A stretch of DNA of 64,000 nt, taken from NCBI GenBank assembly GCA_017503075.1, contig JAFVTU010000009.1, forward strand, positions 1 to 64,000, given 5' to 3'. Shown in pieces: positions 28,260-35,930 of this stretch; the stretch's first letter is position 1; the number at the start of each line of letters is the position of its first letter. The notes under the pieces were generated by a model that was not told the origin of the DNA, searched no databases, and was given only the letters and a program-made list of their open reading frames with translations. The translations under genes and the position numbers were made by a program. This stretch comes from Paludibacteraceae bacterium. GTDB taxonomy: Bacteria; Bacteroidota; Bacteroidia; Bacteroidales; Paludibacteraceae.

Positions 28260-28294
28260 TTCATAAATTGTAAATTGCTAAATCGTAAATCGAA

Positions 28295-29800
28295 ATGGCT
28301 CTTCCATTTATGACAGCGGAAGCTGCTGCGCAGCTTGTACCTCACGGAGCAATATGCGGCATGGGTGGTTTCACCCCTGCTGGCGCTCCAAAGGATGTGC
28401 CTTCTGCTATCGCTGCGATGGCTGAAGCACTCCACGCTGAGGGCAAACCATATAAGATCGGTATGTACACTGGTGCCTCTACTGGCGACAGCTGCGACGG
28501 TGCACTCGCTCGCGCTCACGCTATTGAGTTCCGCACTCCATACCAAGGTAATAAAGACCTCCGCACCGAGCTCAACGCTCAAGGTGCACACTACTTTGAT
28601 ATGCACCTCTCAGAGTTGGCGCAAGACCTCCGCTATGGCTTCATGCCAAAGCCAGACTTCGCTATCGTTGAGGCATGCCAAGTAGTAGAGAAAGGTGACG
28701 AAGTAGAGATCGTACTCACAGCCGGTGTAGGTAACGTACCTACTTTCTGCCGCTTGGCAAACAAGGTAATCGTAGAGCTCAACGAGGCTATGCCCGCTGC
28801 TATGCGTGGCATGCACGATATCTACGAGCCTGCTGACCCACCTGTACGCCGCGAGATTCCTGTATATACCGTTTCTGACCGCATCGGAGCAGACTGCGTG
28901 ACTATCCCTGCAGAGAAACTCGTTGCTGTGGTGAAGACCAACCGTCCAAACGAAGTGGGTGGTTTCACTCCGCTGGATGAGACTACTGCTAAGATTGGTG
29001 CGAACGTAGCTTCTTTCCTCGAGAACGAGATGAAAGAGGGCCGTATCCCTGCATCTTTCTTGCCTATCCAATCGGGTGTGGGTAATATCGCTAACGCTGT
29101 GTTGGGTGCTTTGGGCGAGAACAAGAATATCCCTGCTTTTGAGATGTACACCGAGGTGATTCAAGACTCTGTAGTAGGATTGATGAAAGAGGGTCGCGTT
29201 AAGTTCGCGAGTGGTTGCTCGCTGACTATCGGTGCAGATAAACTCCAAGAGATCCTCGACAACCTCGATTTCTTCCGCGATAAATTGGTTCTCCGTCCAC
29301 AAGAGATAAGCAACAACCCTGAGGTAGCTCGTCGCTTAGGTCTTATCACCATCAATACCGCATTGGAGGCAGATATCTTCGGTAACATCAACTCTACCCA
29401 CGTTTGCGGTACCAAGATGATGAACGGTATCGGTGGTTCAGGCGACTTTACTCGTAACGCATATATCAGCATCTATACTACTCCATCTACCGCTAAGGGT
29501 GGTGCTATCTCGGCATTCGTGCCAATGGTTAGCCACCACGACCATAGCGAGCACTCTGTGAAGATTATCATCACCGAGCATGGTATTGCTGACTTGCGCG
29601 GTAAGAGCCCAATCCAACGCGCTCACGAGATCATCAACAACTGTGTGGATCCACAATACCGCCCAATGTTGAACGAGTACTTGGAGATGTCTAAGAAGGC
29701 GCATACCCCTCACACCCTGAGTTGTGCACTCGCTATGCACGAGGAGTTCCTCAAGTCAGGCGATATGCGTAACACCAAGTGGGAGAATTATAAACGATAA
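28295..29800 (+). CDS. Acetyl-CoA hydrolase/transferase family; probable succinate CoA-transferase
   Basis: This 501-residue class I CoA-transferase is of the Cat1/ScpC type. It has two CoA-transferase domains, with GAICGMGGFTPAGAPKDVP near the N-terminus, LPIQSGVGNIANAVLGALG, and the catalytic glutamate in FEMYTEVIQDS. GIGGSGDFTRNAY and IITEHGIADLRGKSP close the active site. In Bacteroidetes such enzymes exchange CoA between succinate, propionate and acetate during succinate/propionate fermentation. That specificity is an inference here, since the family also includes acetyl-CoA hydrolases. A strong hairpin terminator follows. Confidence 0.88.
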   Translation: MALPFMTAEAAAQLVPHGAICGMGGFTPAGAPKDVPSAIAAMAEALHAEGKPYKIGMYTGASTGDSCDGALARAHAIEFRTPYQGNKDLRTELNAQGAHYFDMHLSELAQDLRYGFMPKPDFAIVEACQVVEKGDEVEIVLTAGVGNVPTFCRLANKVIVELNEAMPAAMRGMHDIYEPADPPVRREIPVYTVSDRIGADCVTIPAEKLVAVVKTNRPNEVGGFTPLDETTAKIGANVASFLENEMKEGRIPASFLPIQSGVGNIANAVLGALGENKNIPAFEMYTEVIQDSVVGLMKEGRVKFASGCSLTIGADKLQEILDNLDFFRDKLVLRPQEISNNPEVARRLGLITINTALEADIFGNINSTHVCGTKMMNGIGGSGDFTRNAYISIYTTPSTAKGGAISAFVPMVSHHDHSEHSVKIIITEHGIADLRGKSPIQRAHEIINNCVDPQYRPMLNEYLEMSKKAHTPHTLSCALAMHEEFLKSGDMRNTKWENYKR

Positions 29801-29838
29801 ACTCGTACCTCTCGGAGAGACAATGAGTTATAGTTAGT

Positions 29839-29866
29839 AAAACACCAACCGCATGGTTGGTGTTTT
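29839..29866. terminator. Bidirectional intrinsic terminator
   Basis: A 12-bp perfect stem AAAACACCAACC/GGTTGGTGTTTT with a GCAT loop lies between the convergent CoA-transferase and SUMF1-like genes. The A/T ends of the stem provide a U-run in either direction. Confidence 0.9.
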
Positions 29867-29876
29867 GCTATACTAT

Positions 29877-31187
29877 TTATCTTATCACTATCCATCTGGG
29901 GTAACTTTTGTTGGCATTGTCAGTATAAATCAACAAAGTCGGGTCATCAGTTTCTTTGAGTGTTACCCCAATCAGGTCAGCCCATTTTTGTGCTTTCTTG
30001 GTAGTTTTGCGGTGTCGCTGAATACTACGTGTATTTCTCTGCCAATATTTCTTTTTTTGTTGCTTGACAGATGGTTCGTATGTTACTCCCTGCTCAATAG
30101 CTGTGGCAACTTCTGTTTCGCTGGCAAAATCAATAGGTTGATTACATATCTTTCTGCATCTCTCAAGCCATTGATTCCATTCATCGGTTGTTTTCCCAAT
30201 GACCGATTCCGACCATTTCTCTGTCTTTTCAACCTGCATCACTTTGTCCCATACACGCCATGTAATGGGTTCTTGAGAAATATAGTAGGGGTTTTCGCTG
30301 GCTACATACACCAATTTTACTTGAGTGCTTTTTAGTCTCAATTTCTTCACCATTGCCGGTTCTTCTTCTACCTGCAAGGTCGGTTCATCGGGTAATGTCA
30401 AAGCCAATCGCAAGCCACAATAATTAGTTGCCTCGTTGGGGTCAAGATATTCACGGCGAGAGATATATTGATTTGCTTCACCGTTGTCAAAACTGCCACC
30501 TCTGATTACTTTCCATTCTCCGTTTTCAGGACCTTTTGGATTCGGCTCTGTACCTAAATGATAGCGCCCATACCAATCACTACACCATTCGCTCACGTTG
30601 CCCGTCATGTCGTATAGTCCCAATTCATTAGACCACCTGCTAGCTACTCGGTGTTTGCGAAAACCAGCATTATTCAGACTCCAAGCCACGCTATCCAATA
30701 TGTTGCTACCTGCAAAGCGACAGCCAAAACTCATATTTCCCCCGCGTGCAGCATATTCCCATTCTGCCTCTGTTGGCAGACGAAAAGGTAAGCCAGTAAT
30801 ACTATCCAACCGCTGAACAAATACCTGACAATCGTACCAAGTCACATCTGTAACGGGTAGATCGGGGTTTTCCCAACCATTTATTTTCCATTCTGGCATT
30901 ACTGCCAGCCACAATGCTTCTGTTACTTCCGTACTCGCAATATAATAAGCACTTAACGCAATGGTATGCACTGGCAAATCAATAGATATTGGCTCGCAAT
31001 GTTGTTCTTGTGTACCACCCATCAGAAATACGCCACCTTCTACACGCTTCATGCTAAAGCTAACTCCATCTACTTCAAAGTGAAGCATTTGCAGCGAATC
31101 TGGAATAGTATGCATGGACTTAGCACACACAAATGGTGCCCAACAAAATAGGAGAGAGAATATGTATAGTAAGGTGTATTTCTGCAT
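29877..31187 (-). CDS. Secreted SUMF1/FGE-like protein with a degenerate second copy
   Basis: This 436-residue protein has a signal peptide (1-22) and an FGE-sulfatase (SUMF1-type) domain (about 45-265). That domain contains GGVFLMGG, STEVTEALW, RLPTEAEWEYAARGG, GNVSEWCSDWYG, IRGGSFDN and YCGLRLAL. The upstream cysteine of the formylglycine-generating active site is not evident (SRREY where relatives have an RCA-type segment). It is therefore probably not a sulfatase-activating enzyme. Residues 301-367 re-run the pattern of 81-147: YYISQEPITWRVW against YYIASTEVTEALW, and ETEVATAIEQG against EAEWEYAARGG. This suggests a decayed internal duplication. Bacteroidetes use SUMF1-like folds in envelope and gliding proteins (GldJ/GldK), but this protein matches neither closely. 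Confidence 0.8.
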   Translation of the reverse strand: MQKYTLLYIFSLLFCWAPFVCAKSMHTIPDSLQMLHFEVDGVSFSMKRVEGGVFLMGGTQEQHCEPISIDLPVHTIALSAYYIASTEVTEALWLAVMPEWKINGWENPDLPVTDVTWYDCQVFVQRLDSITGLPFRLPTEAEWEYAARGGNMSFGCRFAGSNILDSVAWSLNNAGFRKHRVASRWSNELGLYDMTGNVSEWCSDWYGRYHLGTEPNPKGPENGEWKVIRGGSFDNGEANQYISRREYLDPNEATNYCGLRLALTLPDEPTLQVEEEPAMVKKLRLKSTQVKLVYVASENPYYISQEPITWRVWDKVMQVEKTEKWSESVIGKTTDEWNQWLERCRKICNQPIDFASETEVATAIEQGVTYEPSVKQQKKKYWQRNTRSIQRHRKTTKKAQKWADLIGVTLKETDDPTLLIYTDNANKSYPRWIVIR

Positions 31188-31219
31188 AGCCGAAAGATAC
31201 TACGCAAAATCTGTGCCAA

Positions 31220-31801
31220 TCAGTCAAAGACTTCCATCAGCACGTCCAACGATTTGGGCGTGCGGAAGTCTTCTATATGTTCGCTGTAGTATAGGCATAG
31301 CGCACGCAGACGCTTTTGGCGCTCTTGGCGCGAGATAGGTGCTTGATACCAATCGGAGTGCTCCGTATCATCAACACCAATGCCCAGATGGCTGGCGTAC
31401 TCAATGAGGAAATGCAGGTGTAGGTTGCTGATATCCACATCTGTATCTAAGTGCTTTATCATTTCACATAGCCAGTCAAACAATGGCTGGTCGCTCATCG
31501 GGTGGCGCAGTGTGGTGCTCAGTATCTCGGCAATGAACATCGCCACGCACTGGCGTTGTACATCTGTAGCCAGTAGTTGAGGTGTGTAAGATAATGAGGC
31601 GGAGGTGATGCTACCCATCTGCTGTGGAGCATTTTGCCGTTTAGCAGAGGTAAACTCCACAATAGATAGTGGGCGCAGAATGCCTTTGTATTTATTGCCA
31701 TATACCGCATACTGCATACGCCCCTGCTCGGTAGTGTAGAGGTGCGCTATACTCCCCGTGTCGGAGTACTTGGTCAATGATAAGACAATGGCTGTAGGCA
31801 T
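31220..31801 (-). CDS. recO: DNA repair protein RecO, short form
   Basis: RecO works with RecF and RecR to load RecA onto SSB-coated single-stranded DNA. The N-terminus (MPTAIVLSLTKYSDTGSIAH) is the RecO OB fold, and the C-terminus (ALCLYYSEHIEDFRTPKSLD) matches the family end. At 193 residues it is about 45 shorter than typical Bacteroidetes RecO. The missing part is in the helical middle after GIGVDD, where the family normally carries a longer segment. A longer in-frame start would read into phoH and add unrelated residues, so I choose 31801. It lies 4 bp after phoH. Confidence 0.8.
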   Translation of the reverse strand: MPTAIVLSLTKYSDTGSIAHLYTTEQGRMQYAVYGNKYKGILRPLSIVEFTSAKRQNAPQQMGSITSASLSYTPQLLATDVQRQCVAMFIAEILSTTLRHPMSDQPLFDWLCEMIKHLDTDVDISNLHLHFLIEYASHLGIGVDDTEHSDWYQAPISRQERQKRLRALCLYYSEHIEDFRTPKSLDVLMEVFD

Positions 31802-31805
31802 GAAT

Positions 31806-32762
31806 CTAATTTGTCGTTTCACCTGTTCTGTTCTCACTCTTGTTATACGCATCCACAATGCGCTTGACAAGGTGATGACGAACAATGTCCTTCTGGTTGA
31901 ACTCCACCATGGCGATGCCTTTGATGTCACGCAGTCGTTCAATAGCGTCTTTCAGTCCTGACTTTTGGCTAGCAGGCAGGTCTATCTGCGTAAGGTCGCC
32001 TGTGATAATCATCTTACCATGTACGCCGAGGCGAGTGAGGAACATCTTGAGTTGGGCAGTGGTAGTGTTCTGCGCCTCATCTAATATAACAATCGCGTCC
32101 GCGAGCGTGCGCCCGCGCATGAATGCCAATGGCGCAATCTGAATCACACCACGCTCCATATATTCGTTGAGTTTGGCACCCGGAATCATATCTTGCAGCG
32201 CGTCGTAGAGGGGTTGCAAGTATGGGTCGATCTTCTCCTTCATGTCGCCAGGCAGGAAGCCCAGTTTCTCGCCCGCCTCTACCGCAGGACGGGAGAGGAT
32301 GATGCGCTTGACTTCGCGGTTCTTGAGCGCGCGCACCGCCAGCGCAATGGCGGTGTAGGTCTTACCACTACCTGCAGGTCCTACAGCAAACAGTAGATCA
32401 TTCTCCTCGTAGGCATCCACGAGCAACTGCTGGTTGGCACTGCGCGCTACGATGGACTTGCCGTTTACGCCGTGCAGGATAAGGTTGTCTTGAAGGAATT
32501 CCGTGGGCTCTTCTCCATGAAGGAGCTGGAGGATCTGTTCCTCGTTGAGGGTGTTGTTCTTGATGCAGAACGCCTCACACTTGCGCAGATTCTGCTCGAA
32601 GCGCGCGATAGCGGCTTGCGCACCGATAATCTTTACCTGATAGCCACGCGCCACGATGCGTACATCGGGATGCTGGTTCTTGAGGCAAAGGATATTGATA
32701 TTGTTCACGCCATAGAAAGTGGCGATGTCGAGTGCTTCGTTGAGAGAGATGATGGATTCCAT
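31806..32762 (-). CDS. PhoH family ATPase (PhoL type)
   Basis: This 318-residue protein has an N-terminal KH-like region (about 1-100) and a PhoH P-loop ATPase domain (about 110-315). The Walker A motif is in FAVGPAGSGKTYTAIAL and Walker B in AIVILDEAQNTT. GKMIITGDLTQIDLP and MVEFNQKDIVRHHLV are further family motifs. PhoH/YbeZ proteins are RNA-linked ATPases, often paired with YbeY in ribosome quality control; ybeY is not in this window. It precedes recO in a two-gene unit. A REP-like repeat separates its start from the upstream HsdR_N gene. Confidence 0.93.
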   Translation of the reverse strand: MESIISLNEALDIATFYGVNNINILCLKNQHPDVRIVARGYQVKIIGAQAAIARFEQNLRKCEAFCIKNNTLNEEQILQLLHGEEPTEFLQDNLILHGVNGKSIVARSANQQLLVDAYEENDLLFAVGPAGSGKTYTAIALAVRALKNREVKRIILSRPAVEAGEKLGFLPGDMKEKIDPYLQPLYDALQDMIPGAKLNEYMERGVIQIAPLAFMRGRTLADAIVILDEAQNTTTAQLKMFLTRLGVHGKMIITGDLTQIDLPASQKSGLKDAIERLRDIKGIAMVEFNQKDIVRHHLVKRIVDAYNKSENRTGETTN

Positions 32763-32787
32763 GTGAGGTGATGGCGACTATGTCGCA

Positions 32788-32829
32788 GTTTAGTGAACGG
32801 CGCAAGCGCCTAGTGTTTAGTGTTTAGAG
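32788..32829. repeat. GTTTAGTG-flanked REP-like element
   Basis: GTTTAGTGAACG, then the hairpin GGCGCAAGCGCC, then TAGTGTTTAGTGTTTAGAG. It contains the stop codon of the HsdR_N gene (32824-32826). It aligns almost base for base with 42179-42219 apart from the hairpin core. Confidence 0.8.
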
Positions 32830-33237
32830 ATATTGATATTGGGGTATGGCGGGTAAGAATTGATATTGGTTTTCTAGTACTTGTGCTACGATGCTTTCGC
32901 GTCCGTTGCAGAGCATGAGCAGGGGCACATGCAGGGTACGGTTGTAGATTGCTGCTTGGTCAAAGACCTCTTGGGTGATATGCACCGATGGTGCTTTGAA
33001 CTCTATGAGCATGAGCGGTTGCATCTGTCGGTTATAAACAATGGCATCGCAACGCTTTTGCACACCTGCTACCTCTATGGGCACTTCTACGGCAATAAGG
33101 TTGTGCGGATAACCGAACTCATCTACGAGGAGTTGTAAGGTGGTTTGGCGCACTAGTTCCTCTGGCGTGAGGCGGACGTATCTCCGCCTCCACGCACAAA
33201 GAACATATTGTTTACCGTTTTGAGTTCGTATATTCAT
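32824..33237 (-). CDS. Stand-alone HsdR N-terminal-domain protein
   Basis: This 137-residue protein consists almost entirely of the HSDR_N (type I restriction enzyme R N-terminal) domain. A PD-(D/E)xK-like signature is visible: RCDAIVYN (Asp), then LMLIEFKAPS (ExK). The N-terminal VRLTPEELVRQ is typical of the short forms common in Bacteroidetes. No helicase, methylase or specificity subunit is nearby, so it is not evidence of a restriction system. It could act as a nuclease or nucleic-acid binder; the function is unknown. The stop codon lies within a REP-like repeat. Confidence 0.82.
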   Translation of the reverse strand: MNIRTQNGKQYVLCAWRRRYVRLTPEELVRQTTLQLLVDEFGYPHNLIAVEVPIEVAGVQKRCDAIVYNRQMQPLMLIEFKAPSVHITQEVFDQAAIYNRTLHVPLLMLCNGRESIVAQVLENQYQFLPAIPQYQYL

Positions 33238-33247
33238 ATTTATTAGA

Positions 33248-33306
33248 TCGCTTCGCTGTAGATCGCTCGCCTTGCTTGCTGGAGTTGGTAGTTCGCTTCG
33301 CTGTAG
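33248..33306. repeat. 14-bp direct repeat and small hairpins before glnS
   Basis: TCGCTTCGCTGTAG occurs at 33248-33261 and 33293-33306. Just beyond lie the hairpin GGGCGCAAGCCC (a GNRA-type loop) and GGCGCTCAGCGCC. This fills the spacer between the HsdR_N start and the glnS stop; the hairpins may also terminate glnS transcription. CGCTTCGCT also occurs in the element at 12427-12470. Confidence 0.7.
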
Positions 33307-33357
33307 TTATCTACAGGGCGCAAGCCCAATCTCAATCCATAGGCGCTCAGCGCCGAA

Positions 33358-35049
33358 CTATTTCTGCCAATTATCTTTCAGCGAAGCGGTGCGGTTGAAG
33401 ACAAGCTTCTCGGCGGTGGTGTCTGGATCCACTACGAAATAGCCATGCTTGAGGAACTGGTAGTTGTTGCACTTAGCAATACCATTCACAACCTCTGGTG
33501 CATGCATTTCTGCCTTCATTGCACCCTCAATCTTGCAGGTAGTTACCTTCAGGCTATCAGGGTTGAGCAAGTCGCGGAAGTCGCCTTCCTCTGCGGATGG
33601 GTTCTCGCAAGCAAAGAGGCGGTCGTACAAGCGAACCTCTGCATCGATGCAAGAGTTGCACTCTACCCAATTGATAGTAGATTTGGTCTTGCGATTGCCG
33701 CCCTCGGTACCTGACTTAGAGTCTGGGTCGTAGGTCGCATATACAGTCGTGATATTACCCTCAGCATCCTTCTCACAGCCTGTGGCTTGGATGATGTAAG
33801 CCGCTTTTAAGCGCACTTCACGACCACCAGGGCTGAGGCGGAAGAACTTCTTGTCGCTCTCCTCTTGGAAGTCACCACGCTCGATATATAGCTCCTTTGC
33901 GAACTTCATCTCACGTGTACCCAACTCTGGGTGTCCATCGATATTCTCTGCTACAATGGTCTCGCCCTCGCCTTCGTAGTTGGTGATAACCAACTTAACA
34001 GGATCGAAGATAGCGCATACGCGTGGCGCAGTCTCTTTGAGTGTCTCGCGAACAGTGTGCTCAAGCAAGCCGAGGTCAATCATACCTTCCACTTTGGTAT
34101 AACCAATCTTGTCGATGAAGGCGCGGATGGCTTCTGGGGTATAACCACGACGACGCAAACCGCAAACGGTAGGCATACGTGGGTCGTCCCAACCGCTTAC
34201 CAATCCCTCCTTCACGAGTTGGAGCATCTTGCGCTTGGACATCACGGTGTAGGTGATATTGAGGCGGTTGAACTCATATTGGCGTGGGCGGTAGTCGCCG
34301 GTGACGAATTGGTCGATATAGTAGTCGTAGAGTGGACGGTGTACCACGAACTCCAGCGTACAGATAGAGTGTGTCACGCCCTCAAAGTAATCGGATTGAC
34401 CGTGCGCGAAGTCGTACATTGGATATACGTTCCATGTGCGCCCCGTGCGGTGGTGAGGATGGGTGGTGATGATACGGTACATGATTGGGTCGCGGAAGTG
34501 CATGTTAGGATTAGCCATGTCAATCTTCGCACGGAGTACCATCTTGCCGTCTTCGATTTCGCCATTTTGCATAGCTTGGAAAAGGCGAAGGTTCTCATCG
34601 ATAGGACGGTCGCGGTAAGGCGATGCTACACCTGGTTCGGTAGGTGTACCCTTCTGCTCAGCGATCTGCTCTGCAGTCTGCTCATCTACGTATGCCTTGC
34701 CTTGTTTGATGAACTCGATAGCGAGGTCGTAGAGCTGTTGGAAATAGTCGGAAGCGTAGTAGATATTACCCCACTTGAATCCCAACCAAGCGATGTCTTG
34801 CTGGATAGAGTCCACATATTCCACATCCTCTTTGAGGGGGTTGGTATCATCAAAACGGAGGTTACATACGCCGTTGTATTTCTCGGCGATACCAAAGTCC
34901 ATGCAGATGGCCTTGACGTGGCCGATATGCAGGTAACCATTTGGCTCTGGCGGGAAACGAGTTTGAATACGTCCGTCGTTCTTACCTTCTTGTAAATCTT
35001 TTTCTACGATCTGCTCAATAAAATTGAGGCTTCTTTCTTCTATTTCCAT
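33358..35049 (-). CDS. glnS: Glutaminyl-tRNA synthetase
   Basis: This 563-residue class I synthetase charges tRNA-Gln. The HIGH motif sits in PPEPNGYLHIGHVKAI and the KMSKS equivalent in TVMSKRKMLQL. The discriminating GlnRS features are RFDDTNP, the Gln-type pocket (YDFAHGQSDYFEGVTHSICT) and a C-terminal anticodon-binding beta-barrel domain, ending FNRTASLKDNWQK. Direct GlnRS is common in Bacteroidetes. The length is normal. It lies on the same strand as lpxA, separated by a 10-bp repeat array. Confidence 0.97.
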   Translation of the reverse strand: MEIEERSLNFIEQIVEKDLQEGKNDGRIQTRFPPEPNGYLHIGHVKAICMDFGIAEKYNGVCNLRFDDTNPLKEDVEYVDSIQQDIAWLGFKWGNIYYASDYFQQLYDLAIEFIKQGKAYVDEQTAEQIAEQKGTPTEPGVASPYRDRPIDENLRLFQAMQNGEIEDGKMVLRAKIDMANPNMHFRDPIMYRIITTHPHHRTGRTWNVYPMYDFAHGQSDYFEGVTHSICTLEFVVHRPLYDYYIDQFVTGDYRPRQYEFNRLNITYTVMSKRKMLQLVKEGLVSGWDDPRMPTVCGLRRRGYTPEAIRAFIDKIGYTKVEGMIDLGLLEHTVRETLKETAPRVCAIFDPVKLVITNYEGEGETIVAENIDGHPELGTREMKFAKELYIERGDFQEESDKKFFRLSPGGREVRLKAAYIIQATGCEKDAEGNITTVYATYDPDSKSGTEGGNRKTKSTINWVECNSCIDAEVRLYDRLFACENPSAEEGDFRDLLNPDSLKVTTCKIEGAMKAEMHAPEVVNGIAKCNNYQFLKHGYFVVDPDTTAEKLVFNRTASLKDNWQK

Positions 35050-35058
35050 AAACGTATA

Positions 35059-35108
35059 GTGTAGTATTGTTTAGCGTTGTGTAGTATTGTGTAGAGTGGT
35101 TTAGTTGT
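35059..35108. repeat. 10-bp tandem repeat between glnS and lpxA
   Basis: Five units in 10-bp register: GTGTAGTATT, GTTTAGCGTT, GTGTAGTATT, GTGTAGAGTG and GTTTAGTTGT. The last unit contains the lpxA stop codon. Read on the minus strand the words are AATACTACAC-like, close to the CTACAC repeat inside kdsA. Confidence 0.88.
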
Positions 35109-35865
35109 ATCCTCTCACAATTCCTCGTGGGGAGGCTTTGACGAAGTCGAGGATAAGGTCGCGTTCAGGGCTTTGTGGCAAGGTGGTCTCAATCTGCTCT
35201 ACTGCTTGGCTGACGTTCAAGCCAGAGAGATATAGGATACGATAGGTGTTTTGGATAGCTGTAATCTGCTCTTGGGTGAACGCACGGCGGTTCAATCCTA
35301 CGGAGTTGATACCGCAATAGGAGATTGGTTCGCGAGCAGCAATGATAAATGGAGGCACATCCTTATTAATTTTTGAGCCACCTTGAACCATCACATGTGC
35401 ACCGATATGCGAGAACTGGTGCACTAGACTACCGCCACCGATAATAGCCCAATCCTCTACCACTACCTCGCCTGCGAGTTGGGTAGCATTGGACATGATG
35501 ATATGGTCGTGCAAGAGGCAGTCGTGCGCCACATGGCAGTACGCCATGATGAGGCAGTGGTTACCCACAACGGTTTTACCTTTGCTGGCAGTACCGCGAT
35601 GGATGGTCACGAACTCACGGATAGTGGTGTTATCGCCAATGATGGCATATGTCTTTTCGCCTTTGAACTTGAGGTCTTGTGGATCGCCACCAATGACTGC
35701 GCCCGAATAGATATGGCAGTTTTTGCCGATACGAGTACCGCTGTAGATGGTGACATTATTGTCAATCACGGTACCTTCGCCAATCTCTACATCCTCGTGG
35801 ATGCAAGAGAAGTGTCCGACAGTTACGCTTGGATGAAGCTTTGCTTCTGGATGAATGTAGTTCAT
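35101..35865 (-). CDS. lpxA: UDP-N-acetylglucosamine acyltransferase
   Basis: LpxA adds the first 3-hydroxyacyl chain to UDP-GlcNAc, the first committed step toward lipid A. The 254-residue protein starts MNYIHPEAKLHPSV and shows the left-handed beta-helix hexapeptide pattern (about 1-190). The catalytic histidine lies in YCHVAHDCLLHD, followed by a helical C-terminal domain with VGLNRRAFTQEQI. It ends the minus-strand lipid A block (HD protein, lpxD, FISUMP gene, lpxC, lpxA). Confidence 0.96.
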   Translation of the reverse strand: MNYIHPEAKLHPSVTVGHFSCIHEDVEIGEGTVIDNNVTIYSGTRIGKNCHIYSGAVIGGDPQDLKFKGEKTYAIIGDNTTIREFVTIHRGTASKGKTVVGNHCLIMAYCHVAHDCLLHDHIIMSNATQLAGEVVVEDWAIIGGGSLVHQFSHIGAHVMVQGGSKINKDVPPFIIAAREPISYCGINSVGLNRRAFTQEQITAIQNTYRILYLSGLNVSQAVEQIETTLPQSPERDLILDFVKASPRGIVRGYN

Positions 35866-35930
35866 ATCTTTTAAAGTTAAAACGGAAAGGTGAAAACTGA
35901 AAACTTATTTTCCCCAATCCTTGTTATTAT

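Noticed and set aside
28610..29302. A 230-codon minus-strand open frame opposite the CoA-transferase
   Set aside because: Entirely antisense to a well-supported enzyme with strong codon bias, which creates stop-free shadows.
29877..31187. SUMF1-like protein considered as a sulfatase-activating enzyme
   Set aside because: The upstream active-site cysteine segment is not recognisable, no sulfatase gene is nearby, and the C-terminal half is a degenerate repeat.
32824..33237. HsdR_N gene considered as part of a restriction-modification or defence locus
   Set aside because: No methylase, specificity subunit, helicase domain or other defence gene is nearby; neighbours are phoH and glnS.
33931..34995. 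A 354-codon plus-strand open frame opposite glnS
   Set aside because: Lies wholly antisense to a clear glutaminyl-tRNA synthetase. The translation has no family features and is a frame shadow.
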